64,000 bases of DNA from Aquipseudomonas alcaligenes. GTDB taxonomy: Bacteria > Pseudomonadota > Gammaproteobacteria > Pseudomonadales > Pseudomonadaceae. This document shows, piece after piece, positions 27,398 to 36,240 of this stretch (positions are counted from its first letter, which is position 1; every line of letters starts with the position of its first letter). Both the position numbers and the translations under genes were made by a program. The stretch spans positions 1-64,000 of the forward strand of contig NZ_QJRX01000007.1 in NCBI RefSeq assembly GCF_003205495.1. The letters are read 5' to 3'. The notes beneath the pieces are model-generated. The model worked only from the letters and a program-made list of their open reading frames with translations. It had not been told where the DNA came from and searched no databases.

Positions 27398-27961
27398 ACA
27401 GGAGCCCAGCCCGTGAACCAGCCCCGCGTGCAACCGCTGAAACCGCCTTACGACGCCGATATCCAGGCCGCCTTCGACCGCGTCATGCCGCCCGGCATGC
27501 CGCCGCTCAAGCTGTTCCGCAGCATGGCGCACAACCCACGCGTGCTGCAGCGCATGCTTGCCGGCGGCCTGCTGGACCGTGGCAGCATCCAACTGCGCGA
27601 GCGCGAGCTGCTGATCCTGCGCGCCACCGTGCTGTGTGGCGCGGAATACGAGTGGGGTGTGCATGTGGCGGGGTTCGCCGGCAAGGCCGGCTTCACGGCC
27701 GCGCAGATCGCCGATACCTGCCGCAAGTCCATCGACCCGGCGCTGTGGAGCCCGGCGGAACAGGCGCTCTTGGCCCTGGCGGACAGCCTGCATGCCAGCG
27801 CCTCCCTCGATGACACGCTGTGGCAGCGCCTGGCCGAGCATTTCAGCGAGCAGCAGCTGATCGAGTGCCTGCTGCTGGTCGGCTTCTACCATGCGGTGTC
27901 CTTCGTGGTGAACGGCCTGCGGGTGGAGCGCGAGGAGTACGCGCCGCGCTTTCCCGCCTGA
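27395..27961 (+). CDS. Carboxymuconolactone decarboxylase (AhpD-like) family protein
   Basis: This 188-residue all-helical protein has the CMD core ILRATVLCGAEYEWGVHV near residue 75. It has a single cysteine there rather than the CxxC pair of AhpD peroxidoxins. Such single-Cys members act in aromatic or gamma-lactone metabolism or as minor peroxidatic proteins. Two starts compete: the ATG at 27395, which lies in the operator palindrome, and a GTG at 27413 preceded by caggag. The GTG would free the operator from coding sequence and may be the true start. Control by the divergent HxlR protein is likely. Confidence 0.85.
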   Translation: MTGAQPVNQPRVQPLKPPYDADIQAAFDRVMPPGMPPLKLFRSMAHNPRVLQRMLAGGLLDRGSIQLRERELLILRATVLCGAEYEWGVHVAGFAGKAGFTAAQIADTCRKSIDPALWSPAEQALLALADSLHASASLDDTLWQRLAEHFSEQQLIECLLLVGFYHAVSFVVNGLRVEREEYAPRFPA

Positions 27962-28522
27962 TCAGTAGTCGTCGCGACCATCCAGCATGGTGCGCTTGAG
28001 CAGCACGTACACCGCACCGGTACCGCCGTGCCTGGGCAGGCAGGAGGTGAAGCCCAGCACCTGCGGGTGCTGGCGCAGCCAGGTGTTGACGTGGCTCTTG
28101 ATCATCGGTCGCTTGCCGTCCATGCGCGCCGCCTTGCCGTGGGTCACGCGCACGCAGCGCACTTCCATGCGCGCGGCCTCGGCGAAAAAGTCCCAGAGTG
28201 TCTCGCGGGCCTTCTCCACGCTCATGCCGTGCAGGTCCAGGCTGCCCTCGAAGGCCACTTGGCCGGCCTTGAGCTTGCGCATCTGGCCATCCTGCACGCC
28301 ATCGCGGGCCCAGTAGAGTTCATCCTCGGCACCGACGTCGATGACGAACTGGTCGGACAGGCCATCGACCTTGACTGCCTCGCTCTTCACCGTCGCCGCC
28401 TGGCGCAGGGTGCTGATGCGCTGGCGGTCGGCGCGAGGCTTGCCGGTGTCGGCACGATCGTGGCTGATCGGCTTGACCCCGCGCACGGCGGACTGGAACA
28501 GGGAAAAATCGTCGTCTTGCAT
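27962..28522 (-). CDS. Smr-domain protein
   Basis: This 186-residue protein has a charged N-terminal region (1-85) and a C-terminal Smr (MutS2-like) domain (about 90-175). The latter shows LDLHGMSVEKARETL, the VTHGKA motif and a GTGAVYVLLKR end. Stand-alone Smr proteins (YdaL/SmrA type) are nicking nucleases or RNA-binding factors. The ATG at 28522 was chosen because the preceding codons overlap the upstream gene's spacing and lack a ribosome-binding site. Its stop abuts that of the convergent CMD gene. Confidence 0.9.
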   Translation of the reverse strand: MQDDDFSLFQSAVRGVKPISHDRADTGKPRADRQRISTLRQAATVKSEAVKVDGLSDQFVIDVGAEDELYWARDGVQDGQMRKLKAGQVAFEGSLDLHGMSVEKARETLWDFFAEAARMEVRCVRVTHGKAARMDGKRPMIKSHVNTWLRQHPQVLGFTSCLPRHGGTGAVYVLLKRTMLDGRDDY

Positions 28523-28556
28523 GAAAGCCTCCACGGAAGAGGCGAGTTTACCGGCT

Positions 28557-28886
28557 TCAGTCACGTTTTTTCAGCAGCCGGGGCGACAGGCTCAGCTCGT
28601 TACCGTATTGGCGACGCATGCGTCGCCGGCAACGCCGCCAGACGTTGATGCCGCCCCACAGCAGGAACAGGCCGCACAGCAGCAGGACGATGGCCGCGCC
28701 GAGGCTGTCGTTGAGCGGGCCTAGGGCGGGTGGGCGGCCAAGCAGGGTGGCCGCGCCGGCCATGCCGAGCAGCACGCCGAAGGCGGCGAACAGCGCGGCA
28801 AGGGCGCCGAGAAAGCGCCAGCGCCAACAGCCTGGACCGCGTGGGCGCAGGCGCCGGGCATCGAAACCATGGTCGGACAACTTCAT
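28557..28886 (-). CDS. Small membrane protein of unknown function
   Basis: This 109-residue protein has a basic N-terminus and two membrane helices (about 24-50 and 61-82). A strongly basic cytoplasmic tail (RRCRRRMRRQ) follows. It is preceded by gaggaa seven bases before the ATG. It lies between the isochorismatase-like and smr genes on the same strand, probably in one transcript with smr (34-base gap). No family recognised. Confidence 0.75.
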   Translation of the reverse strand: MKLSDHGFDARRLRPRGPGCWRWRFLGALAALFAAFGVLLGMAGAATLLGRPPALGPLNDSLGAAIVLLLCGLFLLWGGINVWRRCRRRMRRQYGNELSLSPRLLKKRD

Positions 28887-28961
28887 GCCGATTTCCTCTT
28901 CGGTTATCGGCGCTATGACCGGTCGTTGCGGCGAGGGTTCCGGTCGGCGGCCGTGTTCGTC

Positions 28962-29555
28962 CTAGATCAGGGCCTGGGCCTGCGGCACCACCATGGCGTA
29001 GTTGTCGGCCAGGGCGGCCAGGGTCATGCGGTGCAGGTCGCGGGCGGGAATCAGCTCGTTCTGGTACGGCAGGTCGCGGGTGGCGCAGGCGGCGTCCACC
29101 AGGGTGCAGCGGTAGCCGTAGTCCTTGGCGGCGCGCACCGTGGTGCTGACGCTGGAGTGGGTCATGAAGCCGCAGATGATCAGATCCAGATGGCCGAGCT
29201 GCTGCAGGCGCTCATGCAGATCGGTGCCGGCGAAGGCGTTGGGCAGGCGCTTTTCCACCAGGGCCTCGCCCGGCTGCGGCTCCAGCCCCTCGATGAAGCG
29301 CCCGCGTGGCCCCTGGGGGTCGAGCAGGCCACCGGGGATGCCGAGGTGACGCACGTGCAACACCGGTGCACCTAGCGAACGCGCGGCCTTGAGCAGGGTG
29401 GCGATCTCGCCGATGGCCGCCTCGATATCCGGCAGCTGCAGGGTACCGCTGCGGTACTCCTCCTGGGCGTCGATCACCACCAGCGTGGCCTTGCCAAGGG
29501 TGGCCGGGGCATAACCGCGTCCGAGCAGCTGGAACAGGGTTTTCGGGTCGGACAT
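28962..29555 (-). CDS. Isochorismatase-like hydrolase with Ser in place of the catalytic Cys
   Basis: This 197-residue protein has the isochorismatase/cysteine-hydrolase fold. The catalytic Asp is in VIDAQEEYRSG, and the Lys follows at VEKRLPNAF. The usual nucleophile position after GFMTH reads Ser-Ser-Val where thiol members have a Cys. Family members without the Cys, such as PhzD and other true isochorismatases, use Asp and Lys for vinyl-ether hydrolysis. An amidase reaction is therefore unlikely, although the substrate is unknown. AGGAG precedes the ATG. It is divergent from prmB. Confidence 0.88.
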   Translation of the reverse strand: MSDPKTLFQLLGRGYAPATLGKATLVVIDAQEEYRSGTLQLPDIEAAIGEIATLLKAARSLGAPVLHVRHLGIPGGLLDPQGPRGRFIEGLEPQPGEALVEKRLPNAFAGTDLHERLQQLGHLDLIICGFMTHSSVSTTVRAAKDYGYRCTLVDAACATRDLPYQNELIPARDLHRMTLAALADNYAMVVPQAQALI

Positions 29556-29701
29556 GGTCGGGCTCCTATGACGGCGATGCGTCTATTCTCTGCTTCCTGA
29601 TCCGATCTGTGAACCTCCGTCGCCGATTGCCAACCAGCTGATGGGACTGCATGGGGGCTTGGCCTGCTAGAATCGCGCATCGTTTTCTCGAGGTCAGAAC
29701 C

Positions 29702-30616
29702 GTGTATCCATCCCGCCTGCGCAGCGTGCGCGATCACATCCGCTGGGCCGTCAGCCGTTTCCACGAAGCCGGCCTGTTCTTCGGCCACGGCACCGACAAT
29801 GCCTGGGACGACGCCCGCCAACTGGTACTGGGCGCCCTGCACCTGCCGTTCGAGATCGCCGATGCCTACCTGGACTGCCGCCTGGAAGAGGACGAGCAGC
29901 AGCACCTGCTGGAGCTGATCCGTCGCCGTGTCGAGGAGCGCGTGCCCACCGCCTACCTGCTCGGCGAGGCCTGGTTCTGCGGCTTGCCCTTCATCGTCGA
30001 CGAGCGCGTGCTGGTGCCGCGCTCACCCATCGCCGAGCTGATCGGCAGTCAGTTCGAGCCCTGGCTGCCGGCGACGCCGGCACGCATCCTCGACCTGTGC
30101 ACCGGCTCCGGCTGCATCGGCATCGCCTGTGCCTACGCCTTCCCCGACGCGGAGGTGGTGCTCGGCGACCTGTCCTTCGATGCGCTCGAAGTGGCCAACC
30201 AGAACATCGAGCGCCACGGCCTGGAAGAGCGGGTCTACACCGTGCAGGGCGACGGTTTCGCCGGCCTGCCGGGGCAGCGTTTCGACCTGATCGTCTCCAA
30301 CCCGCCCTACGTGGACGCCGAGGACTTCGCCGACATGCCGGCCGAGTACCACCACGAGCCGGAGCTGGGCCTGGCCTGCGGCGACGACGGCCTGGACCTG
30401 GTGCGGCGCATGCTGGCCGAGGCCGCCGACCACCTGACCGAGAAAGGTCTGCTGATCGTCGAGGTGGGCAACAGCCAGGTGCACGTCGAGGCGCTCTATC
30501 CGGAAGTGGACTTCACCTGGCTGGAGTTCGAGCAGGGCGGCCACGGCGTGTTCCTGCTGGCGGCGGCGCAGTGCCGCGAGTACCAGAAGCTGTTCCGTTC
30601 GCGGGTCAAAGGCTGA
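29702..30616 (+). CDS. prmB: Ribosomal protein L3 N5-glutamine methyltransferase
   Basis: This 304-residue SAM enzyme methylates a glutamine of ribosomal protein L3. The N-terminal helical domain contains [21 protein letters not shown] and the [13 protein letters not shown] stretch typical of PrmB. The methyltransferase core has [15 protein letters not shown] and the catalytic NPPY. The GTG at 29702 is chosen because gaggt lies seven bases upstream and the protein then has the family's usual length. It sits upstream of aroC, as I recall for other pseudomonads. Confidence 0.94.
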   Translation: MYPSRLRSVRDHIRWAVSRFHEAGLFFGHGTDNAWDDARQLVLGALHLPFEIADAYLDCRLEEDEQQHLLELIRRRVEERVPTAYLLGEAWFCGLPFIVDERVLVPRSPIAELIGSQFEPWLPATPARILDLCTGSGCIGIACAYAFPDAEVVLGDLSFDALEVANQNIERHGLEERVYTVQGDGFAGLPGQRFDLIVSNPPYVDAEDFADMPAEYHHEPELGLACGDDGLDLVRRMLAEAADHLTEKGLLIVEVGNSQVHVEALYPEVDFTWLEFEQGGHGVFLLAAAQCREYQKLFRSRVKG

Positions 30617-30630
30617 GTGCGGTTCGCCCC

Positions 30631-30653
30631 CGTAGCCCGGATGCATCCGGGCC
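30631..30653. repeat. REP-like palindromic unit (single copy)
   Basis: The perfect palindrome GCCCGGATGCATCCGGGC (30635-30652) is preceded by GTA. The same core sequence, GTAGCCCGGAT, recurs as an inverted pair at 60869-60927, which marks it as a dispersed repeat rather than a chance hairpin. It lies in the short convergent spacer after prmB. Confidence 0.75.
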
Positions 30654-30703
30654 ACATGGGCGAGAGGCTGCCCCCTTCCGGGAGGCTTATTGCTCAGGGC
30701 GGG

Positions 30704-31486
30704 TCAGCGCGTAGCGATCCAGATCAGCAGCCCAGCCTGGAACAGTGCCAGGGCCACCAGGCAGGCGATGGTGAAGCGCAGCCCGCTATCCTCGCGCTTC
30801 AACGCCTCGATGCGGCGTTCCAGCTTGGTCATCTTCACCTGCTGTTCGTGCAGCGTCTGATCGGCCTGTTGCAGCATCGCGCCACAGTCGAGCAGATCGA
30901 TGGGCTGCACCCGTTCCTGGTTCCACTGCGGATTCAGCACGCTGACCCGCGCCGCGCTGTAGCTGGCCTTGAGCTGCGCCAGGTCCTGGTAGTTGACCTC
31001 GAAACCCTGGATGCGCAGGAAGTGGTCGCGGCGTAGGCGGGCGTCCTCGCTGAGCACGTCCTTCACCGCCAGCGCCCCGCCCTCGACCGTGTAACTGCCC
31101 CAGCGCTGGCGCGCCCAGGCGATGCCCTGGGCCAGCAGGAAACGGCCCAGCCCACGGTTGAGAGGCTCGATCTGCAAACCTTTGTCGGCACCGAAACGTA
31201 CCTCGCGGCTGCGATGGTCGGCCCACACTTCGAGCAGGTTCTGTTCACGGCGCAGGCGTTGGCCCGGGACATCCACCGTCAGCCGCAGCAGGCTCTGCTC
31301 GTTGCTGTGCCGCTCGACCCGGCCGAGCTTGACGAAACGCAACGGGCGCAGGCCGGTGTGGCGGTCGGCGGGCAGGGGCGCCAGGCGCAGCAGCTGGAAG
31401 TGCTCCGCCTCCAGGCTTTCCCAGGGATGCGGCGGCGGAGCCTGCTCGGTCTGTTCTTCGGGGTGTTGGGCGTCGGTATCGCTCAT
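30704..31486 (-). CDS. Uncharacterised protein with C-terminal coiled coil and membrane anchor
   Basis: This is a 260-residue protein that I do not recognise as a named family. After an acidic, Pro-rich N-terminus there is a mixed alpha/beta domain (about 30-180) with many charged residues. Then come a predicted coiled coil (about 205-235, KMTKLERRIEALKRE) and a single C-terminal membrane helix (about 237-258). The orientation suggests a tail-anchored cytoplasmic domain. The ATG at 31486 follows aagga. It is divergent from aroC and next to prmB. Confidence 0.75.
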   Translation of the reverse strand: MSDTDAQHPEEQTEQAPPPHPWESLEAEHFQLLRLAPLPADRHTGLRPLRFVKLGRVERHSNEQSLLRLTVDVPGQRLRREQNLLEVWADHRSREVRFGADKGLQIEPLNRGLGRFLLAQGIAWARQRWGSYTVEGGALAVKDVLSEDARLRRDHFLRIQGFEVNYQDLAQLKASYSAARVSVLNPQWNQERVQPIDLLDCGAMLQQADQTLHEQQVKMTKLERRIEALKREDSGLRFTIACLVALALFQAGLLIWIATR

Positions 31487-31655
31487 CGCGGCGTCCTTGG
31501 GCATGCGTACAGGCATTATCGGCAAGTTTCGCCGCCACTGCAGGCTGGCCAACTGCCATTTGCCGCTATCGTGCCCGTTTCGCAGGTGAACTGACCGGGC
31601 GCCGGCGGTATACTCGCCGACCTTTGTTCGAGGCAGATTTCGCGGAGCGCCCTGC

Positions 31656-32747
31656 ATGTCCGGCAACACCTACGGCAAGCTGTTCACCGTCACCACCGCT
31701 GGCGAAAGCCACGGCCCGGCCCTGGTCGCCATCGTCGACGGTTGCCCGCCGGGCATCGAGCTGTCCCTGGAAGACATGCAGCGCGACCTCGACCGCCGCA
31801 AGCCTGGCACCAGCCGCCACACCACCCAGCGCCAGGAAGACGACGTCGTCGAAATCCTCTCCGGGGTGTTCGAGGGCAAGACCACCGGTTGTCCGATCGG
31901 CCTGCTGATCCGCAATACCGACCAGAAGTCCAAGGACTACTCGGCGATCAAGGACCTGTTCCGCCCGGCCCACGCCGACTACACCTACCACCACAAGTAC
32001 GGCATCCGCGACTACCGCGGCGGTGGCCGCAGCTCGGCACGCGAAACCGCCATGCGCGTGGCCGCCGGCGCCATCGCCAAGAAGGTACTGGCTGGCCTGG
32101 GCATCCAGGTGCGCGGCTACATGAGCCAGCTCGGCCCGATCGAGATCCCGTTCAAGACCTGGGACAGCGTCGAGCAGAACGCCTTCTTCAGTCCCGACCC
32201 GGACAAGGTGCCTGCACTTGAGGCCTACATGGACCAGCTGCGCCGCGACCAGGATTCGGTGGGCGCCAAGATCACCGTGGTCGCCGAGGGCGTGATGCCG
32301 GGCCTGGGCGAGCCGATCTTCGACCGCCTGGACGCGGATCTGGCCCACGCGCTGATGAGCATCAACGCGGTCAAGGGCGTGGAAATCGGCGCCGGCTTCG
32401 CCTGCGTGGCCCAGCGCGGCACCGAGCACCGCGACGAGCTGACCCCCGAGGGCTTCCTCAGCAACAACGCCGGCGGCATCCTCGGCGGCATCTCCAGCGG
32501 CCAGCCGATCGTCGCCCACCTGGCGCTCAAGCCGACCTCCAGCATCACCACCCCCGGTCGCTCGATCGACGTCGACGGCAACCCGGTGGACGTGATCACC
32601 AAGGGCCGCCACGATCCCTGCGTCGGCATCCGCGCCACGCCCATCGCCGAGGCGATGATGGCCATCGTGCTGCTCGACCACCTGCTGCGCCACCGTGCGC
32701 AGAACGCCGACGTGCGGGTCAACACCCCGGTGCTCGGCCAGCTGTGA
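31656..32747 (+). CDS. aroC: Chorismate synthase
   Basis: This 363-residue enzyme makes chorismate from EPSP using reduced FMN. The three signature regions are present: [18 protein letters not shown], the [11 protein letters not shown] motif and the C-terminal GRHDPCV motif. Length and start (SGNTYGKLF) are typical. The stop overlaps the GTG of the following transporter gene by four bases, so the two are coupled. Confidence 0.98.
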   Translation: MSGNTYGKLFTVTTAGESHGPALVAIVDGCPPGIELSLEDMQRDLDRRKPGTSRHTTQRQEDDVVEILSGVFEGKTTGCPIGLLIRNTDQKSKDYSAIKDLFRPAHADYTYHHKYGIRDYRGGGRSSARETAMRVAAGAIAKKVLAGLGIQVRGYMSQLGPIEIPFKTWDSVEQNAFFSPDPDKVPALEAYMDQLRRDQDSVGAKITVVAEGVMPGLGEPIFDRLDADLAHALMSINAVKGVEIGAGFACVAQRGTEHRDELTPEGFLSNNAGGILGGISSGQPIVAHLALKPTSSITTPGRSIDVDGNPVDVITKGRHDPCVGIRATPIAEAMMAIVLLDHLLRHRAQNADVRVNTPVLGQL

Positions 32748-33898
32748 CCGCCCAGCCGCTGCCGTACTGGCGGCTGTCCGCGTTCTACTTCTTCTACTTC
32801 GCCATGCTGGGCGCCACGGCGCCCTTCCTGCCGCTTTACTTCCAGCACCTGGGCTTTGCCCCGGCGCGCATCGGCGAGCTGGTGGCCATTCCCATGCTGA
32901 TGCGCTGCCTGGCACCCAACCTGTGGGGCTGGCTGGGCGACCGCAGCGGCCAGCGCCTGCGCATCGTGCGTTTCGGCGCGCTGTGCACGCTGCTCAGCTT
33001 CGCCCTGATCTTCGTCGCCCAGAGCTACGCCTGGCTGGCCCTGGTGATGGCGCTGCACGCCTTCTTCTGGCACGCCGTGCTGCCGCAGTTCGAGGTGATC
33101 ACCCTGGCCCATCTGCGCGAGCAGACGGCGCGCTACTCGCAGGTCCGCCTGTGGGGTTCGATCGGCTTCATCGTCGCGGTGATCGGCCTCGGCGAGCTGT
33201 TCGAGCGCTTCAGCCCCGGGCTGTTCCCGGCGATGGTGGTGCTGATCCTCGCCGGCATCCTGCTCGGCAGCCTGTGGGTGCCCAACGCGGTGCCGCAGGC
33301 GCGGGCCGGGCAGGGCGGCGAGGGCGGTTTCCTTGCTCAGCTGCTGCGCCCGGGCGTGCCGGCGTTCTTCCTCTGCGTTGCGTTGATGCAGCTGTCGCAC
33401 GGCCCGTACTACACCTTCCTGACCCTGCACCTGGAGCGGCTCGGCTACGAGCGTGGCTTCATCGGCCAGATGTGGGCGCTGGGCGTCGTGGCGGAGATCG
33501 TGCTTTTCCTGTTCATGGCGCGCATCCTCACGCGCTTCTCGGTGCGCTGGGTGCTGGCGGCCAGTTTCCTGCTGGCGGCGCTGCGCTGGCTGCTGCTGGG
33601 CAACCTGGCCGACCACCTGGGTGTGCTGCTGTTCGCCCAGCTGCTGCATGCCGCCACTTTCGGCAGCTTCCATGCGGCGGCCATCCATTTCGTCCAGCGC
33701 AGCTTCGGGCCCAACCAGCAGGGCCAGGGCCAGGCGCTGTACGCGGCACTGGCCGGCACCGGTGGCGCCCTCGGCGCGCTGTACGCCGGCTACAGCTGGG
33801 AGAGTCTGGGCGCGGCCTGGACCTTCGCCATTGCCAGCTTGGTCGCCCTGGCGGCGGCCATTATCATTGCACTGCGTTTGCACGAGGAGCGGGCATGA
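32744..33898 (+). CDS. MFS transporter, HcaT/phenylpropionate-porter type
   Basis: This 384-residue carrier has 12 predicted membrane helices. The MFS loop motif between helices 2 and 3 reads [12 protein letters not shown]. The N-terminal [21 protein letters not shown] is typical of the 3-phenylpropionic-acid/nucleoside porter branch. The substrate is unknown. It starts with GTG inside the aroC stop and ends inside the mtnB start, bridging chorismate synthesis and methionine salvage genes. No separate promoter is visible. Confidence 0.87.
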   Translation: MTAQPLPYWRLSAFYFFYFAMLGATAPFLPLYFQHLGFAPARIGELVAIPMLMRCLAPNLWGWLGDRSGQRLRIVRFGALCTLLSFALIFVAQSYAWLALVMALHAFFWHAVLPQFEVITLAHLREQTARYSQVRLWGSIGFIVAVIGLGELFERFSPGLFPAMVVLILAGILLGSLWVPNAVPQARAGQGGEGGFLAQLLRPGVPAFFLCVALMQLSHGPYYTFLTLHLERLGYERGFIGQMWALGVVAEIVLFLFMARILTRFSVRWVLAASFLLAALRWLLLGNLADHLGVLLFAQLLHAATFGSFHAAAIHFVQRSFGPNQQGQGQALYAALAGTGGALGALYAGYSWESLGAAWTFAIASLVALAAAIIIALRLHEERA

Positions 33899-34506
33899 AC
33901 CGTGAACAACTGACCCGGCAGATCATCGAGGCCGGGCAATTCCTGTATGGCCGTGGCTGGTCGCCGGCCACCAGCAGCAACTATTCCGCGCGCCTGAGCG
34001 CCGACCAGGCGCTGCTGACCGTCTCCGGCAAGCACAAGGGCCAGCTGGGCGAGGACGACGTGCTGGCCACCGACCTCGACGGCAACAGCCTGGAAGCGGG
34101 CAAGAAACCCTCGGCAGAGACCCTGCTGCACACCCAGCTGTACCGCTGGCAGCCGGCGATCGGCGCCGTGCTGCACACCCACTCGGTGAACGCCACCGTG
34201 CTGTCGCGCCTGACCCTGGCCGACTCGCTGGTGTTCGCCGACTACGAGCTGCAGAAGGCCTTCGCCGGCGTTTCCACCCACGACTGCCAGGTGCTGGTGC
34301 CGATCTTCGACAACGACCAGGACATCGTCCGCCTGGCGGCCAAGGTGCAGCCCTGGCTGGACGCGCACCCCGATTGCGTCGGCTACCTAATCCGCGGCCA
34401 CGGCCTGTACACCTGGGGCGCGACCATGGCTGACTGCCTGCGCCAGGTCGAGGCCTTCGAATTCCTGTTCGAGTGCGAACTGAAAGTACGCGCCCTGCAG
34501 CGCTAA
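33895..34506 (+). CDS. mtnB: Methylthioribulose-1-phosphate dehydratase
   Basis: This 203-residue class II aldolase-fold zinc enzyme of methionine salvage shows GRGWSPATSSNYSARL, the zinc-binding HTHSVNATVL and a later RGHGLYTWG motif with another zinc histidine. It converts methylthioribulose-1-P to the diketo compound. The ATG overlaps the transporter stop by four bases, and mtnD follows 10 bases after the stop. Confidence 0.95.
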   Translation: MNREQLTRQIIEAGQFLYGRGWSPATSSNYSARLSADQALLTVSGKHKGQLGEDDVLATDLDGNSLEAGKKPSAETLLHTQLYRWQPAIGAVLHTHSVNATVLSRLTLADSLVFADYELQKAFAGVSTHDCQVLVPIFDNDQDIVRLAAKVQPWLDAHPDCVGYLIRGHGLYTWGATMADCLRQVEAFEFLFECELKVRALQR

Positions 34507-34516
34507 AGGAGATGCC

Positions 34517-35062
34517 ATGAGCAGCCTGACCGTCTACCACCAGTCCAACCCGGACGTGCCGAACAAGGTGCTGACCCACCTCGAGGACATCGCCGCCACC
34601 CTGGCCGAGGTCGGTGTGCGCTTCGAGCGCTGGCAGGCCAGTGTGCCGATCCAGCCGGGCGCTGCACAGGACGAGGTGATCGCCGCCTACCGCCCGCAGA
34701 TCGACAAGCTGATGGCCGAGCAGGGCTATGTCACCGTCGACGTGGTCAGCCTGAACAAGGACCACCCGCAGAAGGACGAGCTGCGCGCCAAGTTCCTCGA
34801 CGAGCACCGCCATGGCGAGGACGAAGTGCGTTTCTTCGTCGCCGGCCGTGGCCTGTTCAGCCTGCACATCGACGACTATGTGTACGCCGTGCTGTGCGAG
34901 AAGAACGACCTGATCTCGGTGCCGGCCGGCACCCGCCACTGGTTCGACATGGGCGAGTTCCCGCACTTCGTCGCCATCCGCCTGTTCAACAACCCGGAAG
35001 GCTGGGTGGCCAACTTCACCGGCGACGATATCGCCAGTCGTTTTCCGCGTCTGGAAGACTGA
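34517..35062 (+). CDS. mtnD: Acireductone dioxygenase
   Basis: This 181-residue cupin binds Fe or Ni and oxidises acireductone to the methionine precursor keto acid. The metal ligands appear in [11 protein letters not shown] and in [12 protein letters not shown]. The gene starts with a good aaaggag sequence seven bases upstream. It lies between mtnB and mtnC. The other methionine-salvage genes (mtnA or mtnP) are not in the window. Confidence 0.96.
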   Translation: MSSLTVYHQSNPDVPNKVLTHLEDIAATLAEVGVRFERWQASVPIQPGAAQDEVIAAYRPQIDKLMAEQGYVTVDVVSLNKDHPQKDELRAKFLDEHRHGEDEVRFFVAGRGLFSLHIDDYVYAVLCEKNDLISVPAGTRHWFDMGEFPHFVAIRLFNNPEGWVANFTGDDIASRFPRLED

Positions 35063-35071
35063 AGCTCCTCA

Positions 35072-35097
35072 CCCCTCTCCCATGAATGGGAGAGGGG
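35072..35097. repeat. Intercistronic hairpin between mtnD and mtnC
   Basis: A perfect 11-base stem, CCCCTCTCCCA / TGGGAGAGGGG, with a TGAA loop lies 10 bases after the mtnD stop. No T tract follows, so it is more likely an mRNA-stabilising or partial-termination element. It could also be a copy of a dispersed repeat. Confidence 0.7.
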
Positions 35098-35123
35098 GCG
35101 CCGCCCACATCCCTGGAGTCTCC

Positions 35124-35807
35124 ATGCCGATCAAAGCCATCCTCACCGATATCGAAGGCACCACCAGCGCGGTGAGCTTCGTCTTCGACGTGCTGTTCCC
35201 CTATGCCGCCCGGCACCTGCCGCAGTTCATCCTCGATCACGCCGAGGAGCCTGCCGTGGCCGCGCAACTGGACGCCGTGCGGGCCGAGAGCGGCGAGGGC
35301 GGGGCAGACCTGATCCGGGTCATCGAGATCCTCCTGCAATGGCTCGCCGAGGATCGCAAGGCCACGCCGCTCAAGGCGCTGCAGGGCATGGTCTGGCAGC
35401 AGGGCTACGCCAGCGGCCAGCTCAAGGGCCATGTCTACCCGGATGCGGTGGAAGCGCTCAAGCGCTGGCATCAGGCTGGCTATGCGCTGTACGTCTATTC
35501 CTCCGGCTCGGTACAGGCGCAGAAGCTGATTTTCGGCTGCTCCGAGGCCGGCGACCTGAGCGGGCTGTTCAGCGGCTATTTCGATACCACCAGCGGCCCC
35601 AAGCGCGAGGTCGAGTCGTACCGCACCATCGCCGCGGCCATCGGCCTGCCGGGCGAGGATATCCTGTTCCTCTCCGACATCGTCCAGGAGCTGGACGCCG
35701 CCCAGCAGGCCGGCCTGCAGACCATCGGCCTGGCCCGCGAGGGCGGTCGCCTGGCCGGGCATGACACGGTGGCCAGCTTCGCGGTGATCGATCTGGATCG
35801 CCTGTAG
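35124..35807 (+). CDS. mtnC: Enolase-phosphatase E1
   Basis: This 227-residue HAD-family enzyme of methionine salvage enolises and dephosphorylates the diketo phosphate to acireductone. The motif I Asp region is [15 protein letters not shown], and motif II is VYSSGSV. The lysine (GPKREVESY) and acidic motif ([12 protein letters not shown]) are also present. The ATG at 35124 follows tggag by six bases. The gene is separated from mtnD by a hairpin, so its expression may differ from the upstream genes. Confidence 0.96.
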   Translation: MPIKAILTDIEGTTSAVSFVFDVLFPYAARHLPQFILDHAEEPAVAAQLDAVRAESGEGGADLIRVIEILLQWLAEDRKATPLKALQGMVWQQGYASGQLKGHVYPDAVEALKRWHQAGYALYVYSSGSVQAQKLIFGCSEAGDLSGLFSGYFDTTSGPKREVESYRTIAAAIGLPGEDILFLSDIVQELDAAQQAGLQTIGLAREGGRLAGHDTVASFAVIDLDRL

Positions 35808-35823
35808 CCTCGGGGGCTATGCC

Positions 35824-36207
35824 ATGCGCGCAGCCCGTCATCTGCTTTGGGTCGATTGTGCCGCAGCGGCCACGGCGGGTGTGCTCATGCTGTTGCTCGG
35901 CCCATGGCTGAGCGAGGTCTATCGCCTGCCACGCGGGTTGCTGCTGTTCATCGGCGTGACAAACCTGCTCTACGCCAGTTATTCCTTCACCCTGGCGCTA
36001 CGCGGCAAGCGCCCGCGTCTGCTGCTGTACGGGCTGGTTGCCGGCAATGCCCTGTGGGCGGGCGCCTGCGTGGTCATGGCGGTGCAGTTCGCCGGGGCTG
36101 CGTCGCTGTTCGCGCAGATCCACCTGGTCGGCGAAGCGCTGTTTGTCGGTGGGCTGGCGGCCTGCGAGTGGCGCTGGCGCGAACAGATCCTGCACTGCCG
36201 GGGCTAA
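35824..36207 (+). CDS. Small integral membrane protein
   Basis: This 127-residue protein has four predicted membrane helices (about 8-28, 38-58, 66-86 and 93-111) with short loops. No motif points to a function. It starts 16 bases after mtnC and is probably on the same transcript. A hairpin terminator follows. Confidence 0.78.
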   Translation: MRAARHLLWVDCAAAATAGVLMLLLGPWLSEVYRLPRGLLLFIGVTNLLYASYSFTLALRGKRPRLLLYGLVAGNALWAGACVVMAVQFAGAASLFAQIHLVGEALFVGGLAACEWRWREQILHCRG

Positions 36208-36212
36208 ACAAC

Positions 36213-36234
36213 AAGGCCGCCCTGAGGCGGCCTT
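36213..36234. terminator. Convergent terminator hairpin
   Basis: The stem AAGGCCGCC / GGCGGCCTT with loop CTGA lies between two convergent genes. Read on the minus strand it is followed by GTTGTTT, so it fits termination of the catalase-like operon best. On the plus strand only a weak GGCGTTT follows. Confidence 0.7.
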
Positions 36235-36240
36235 GGCGTT

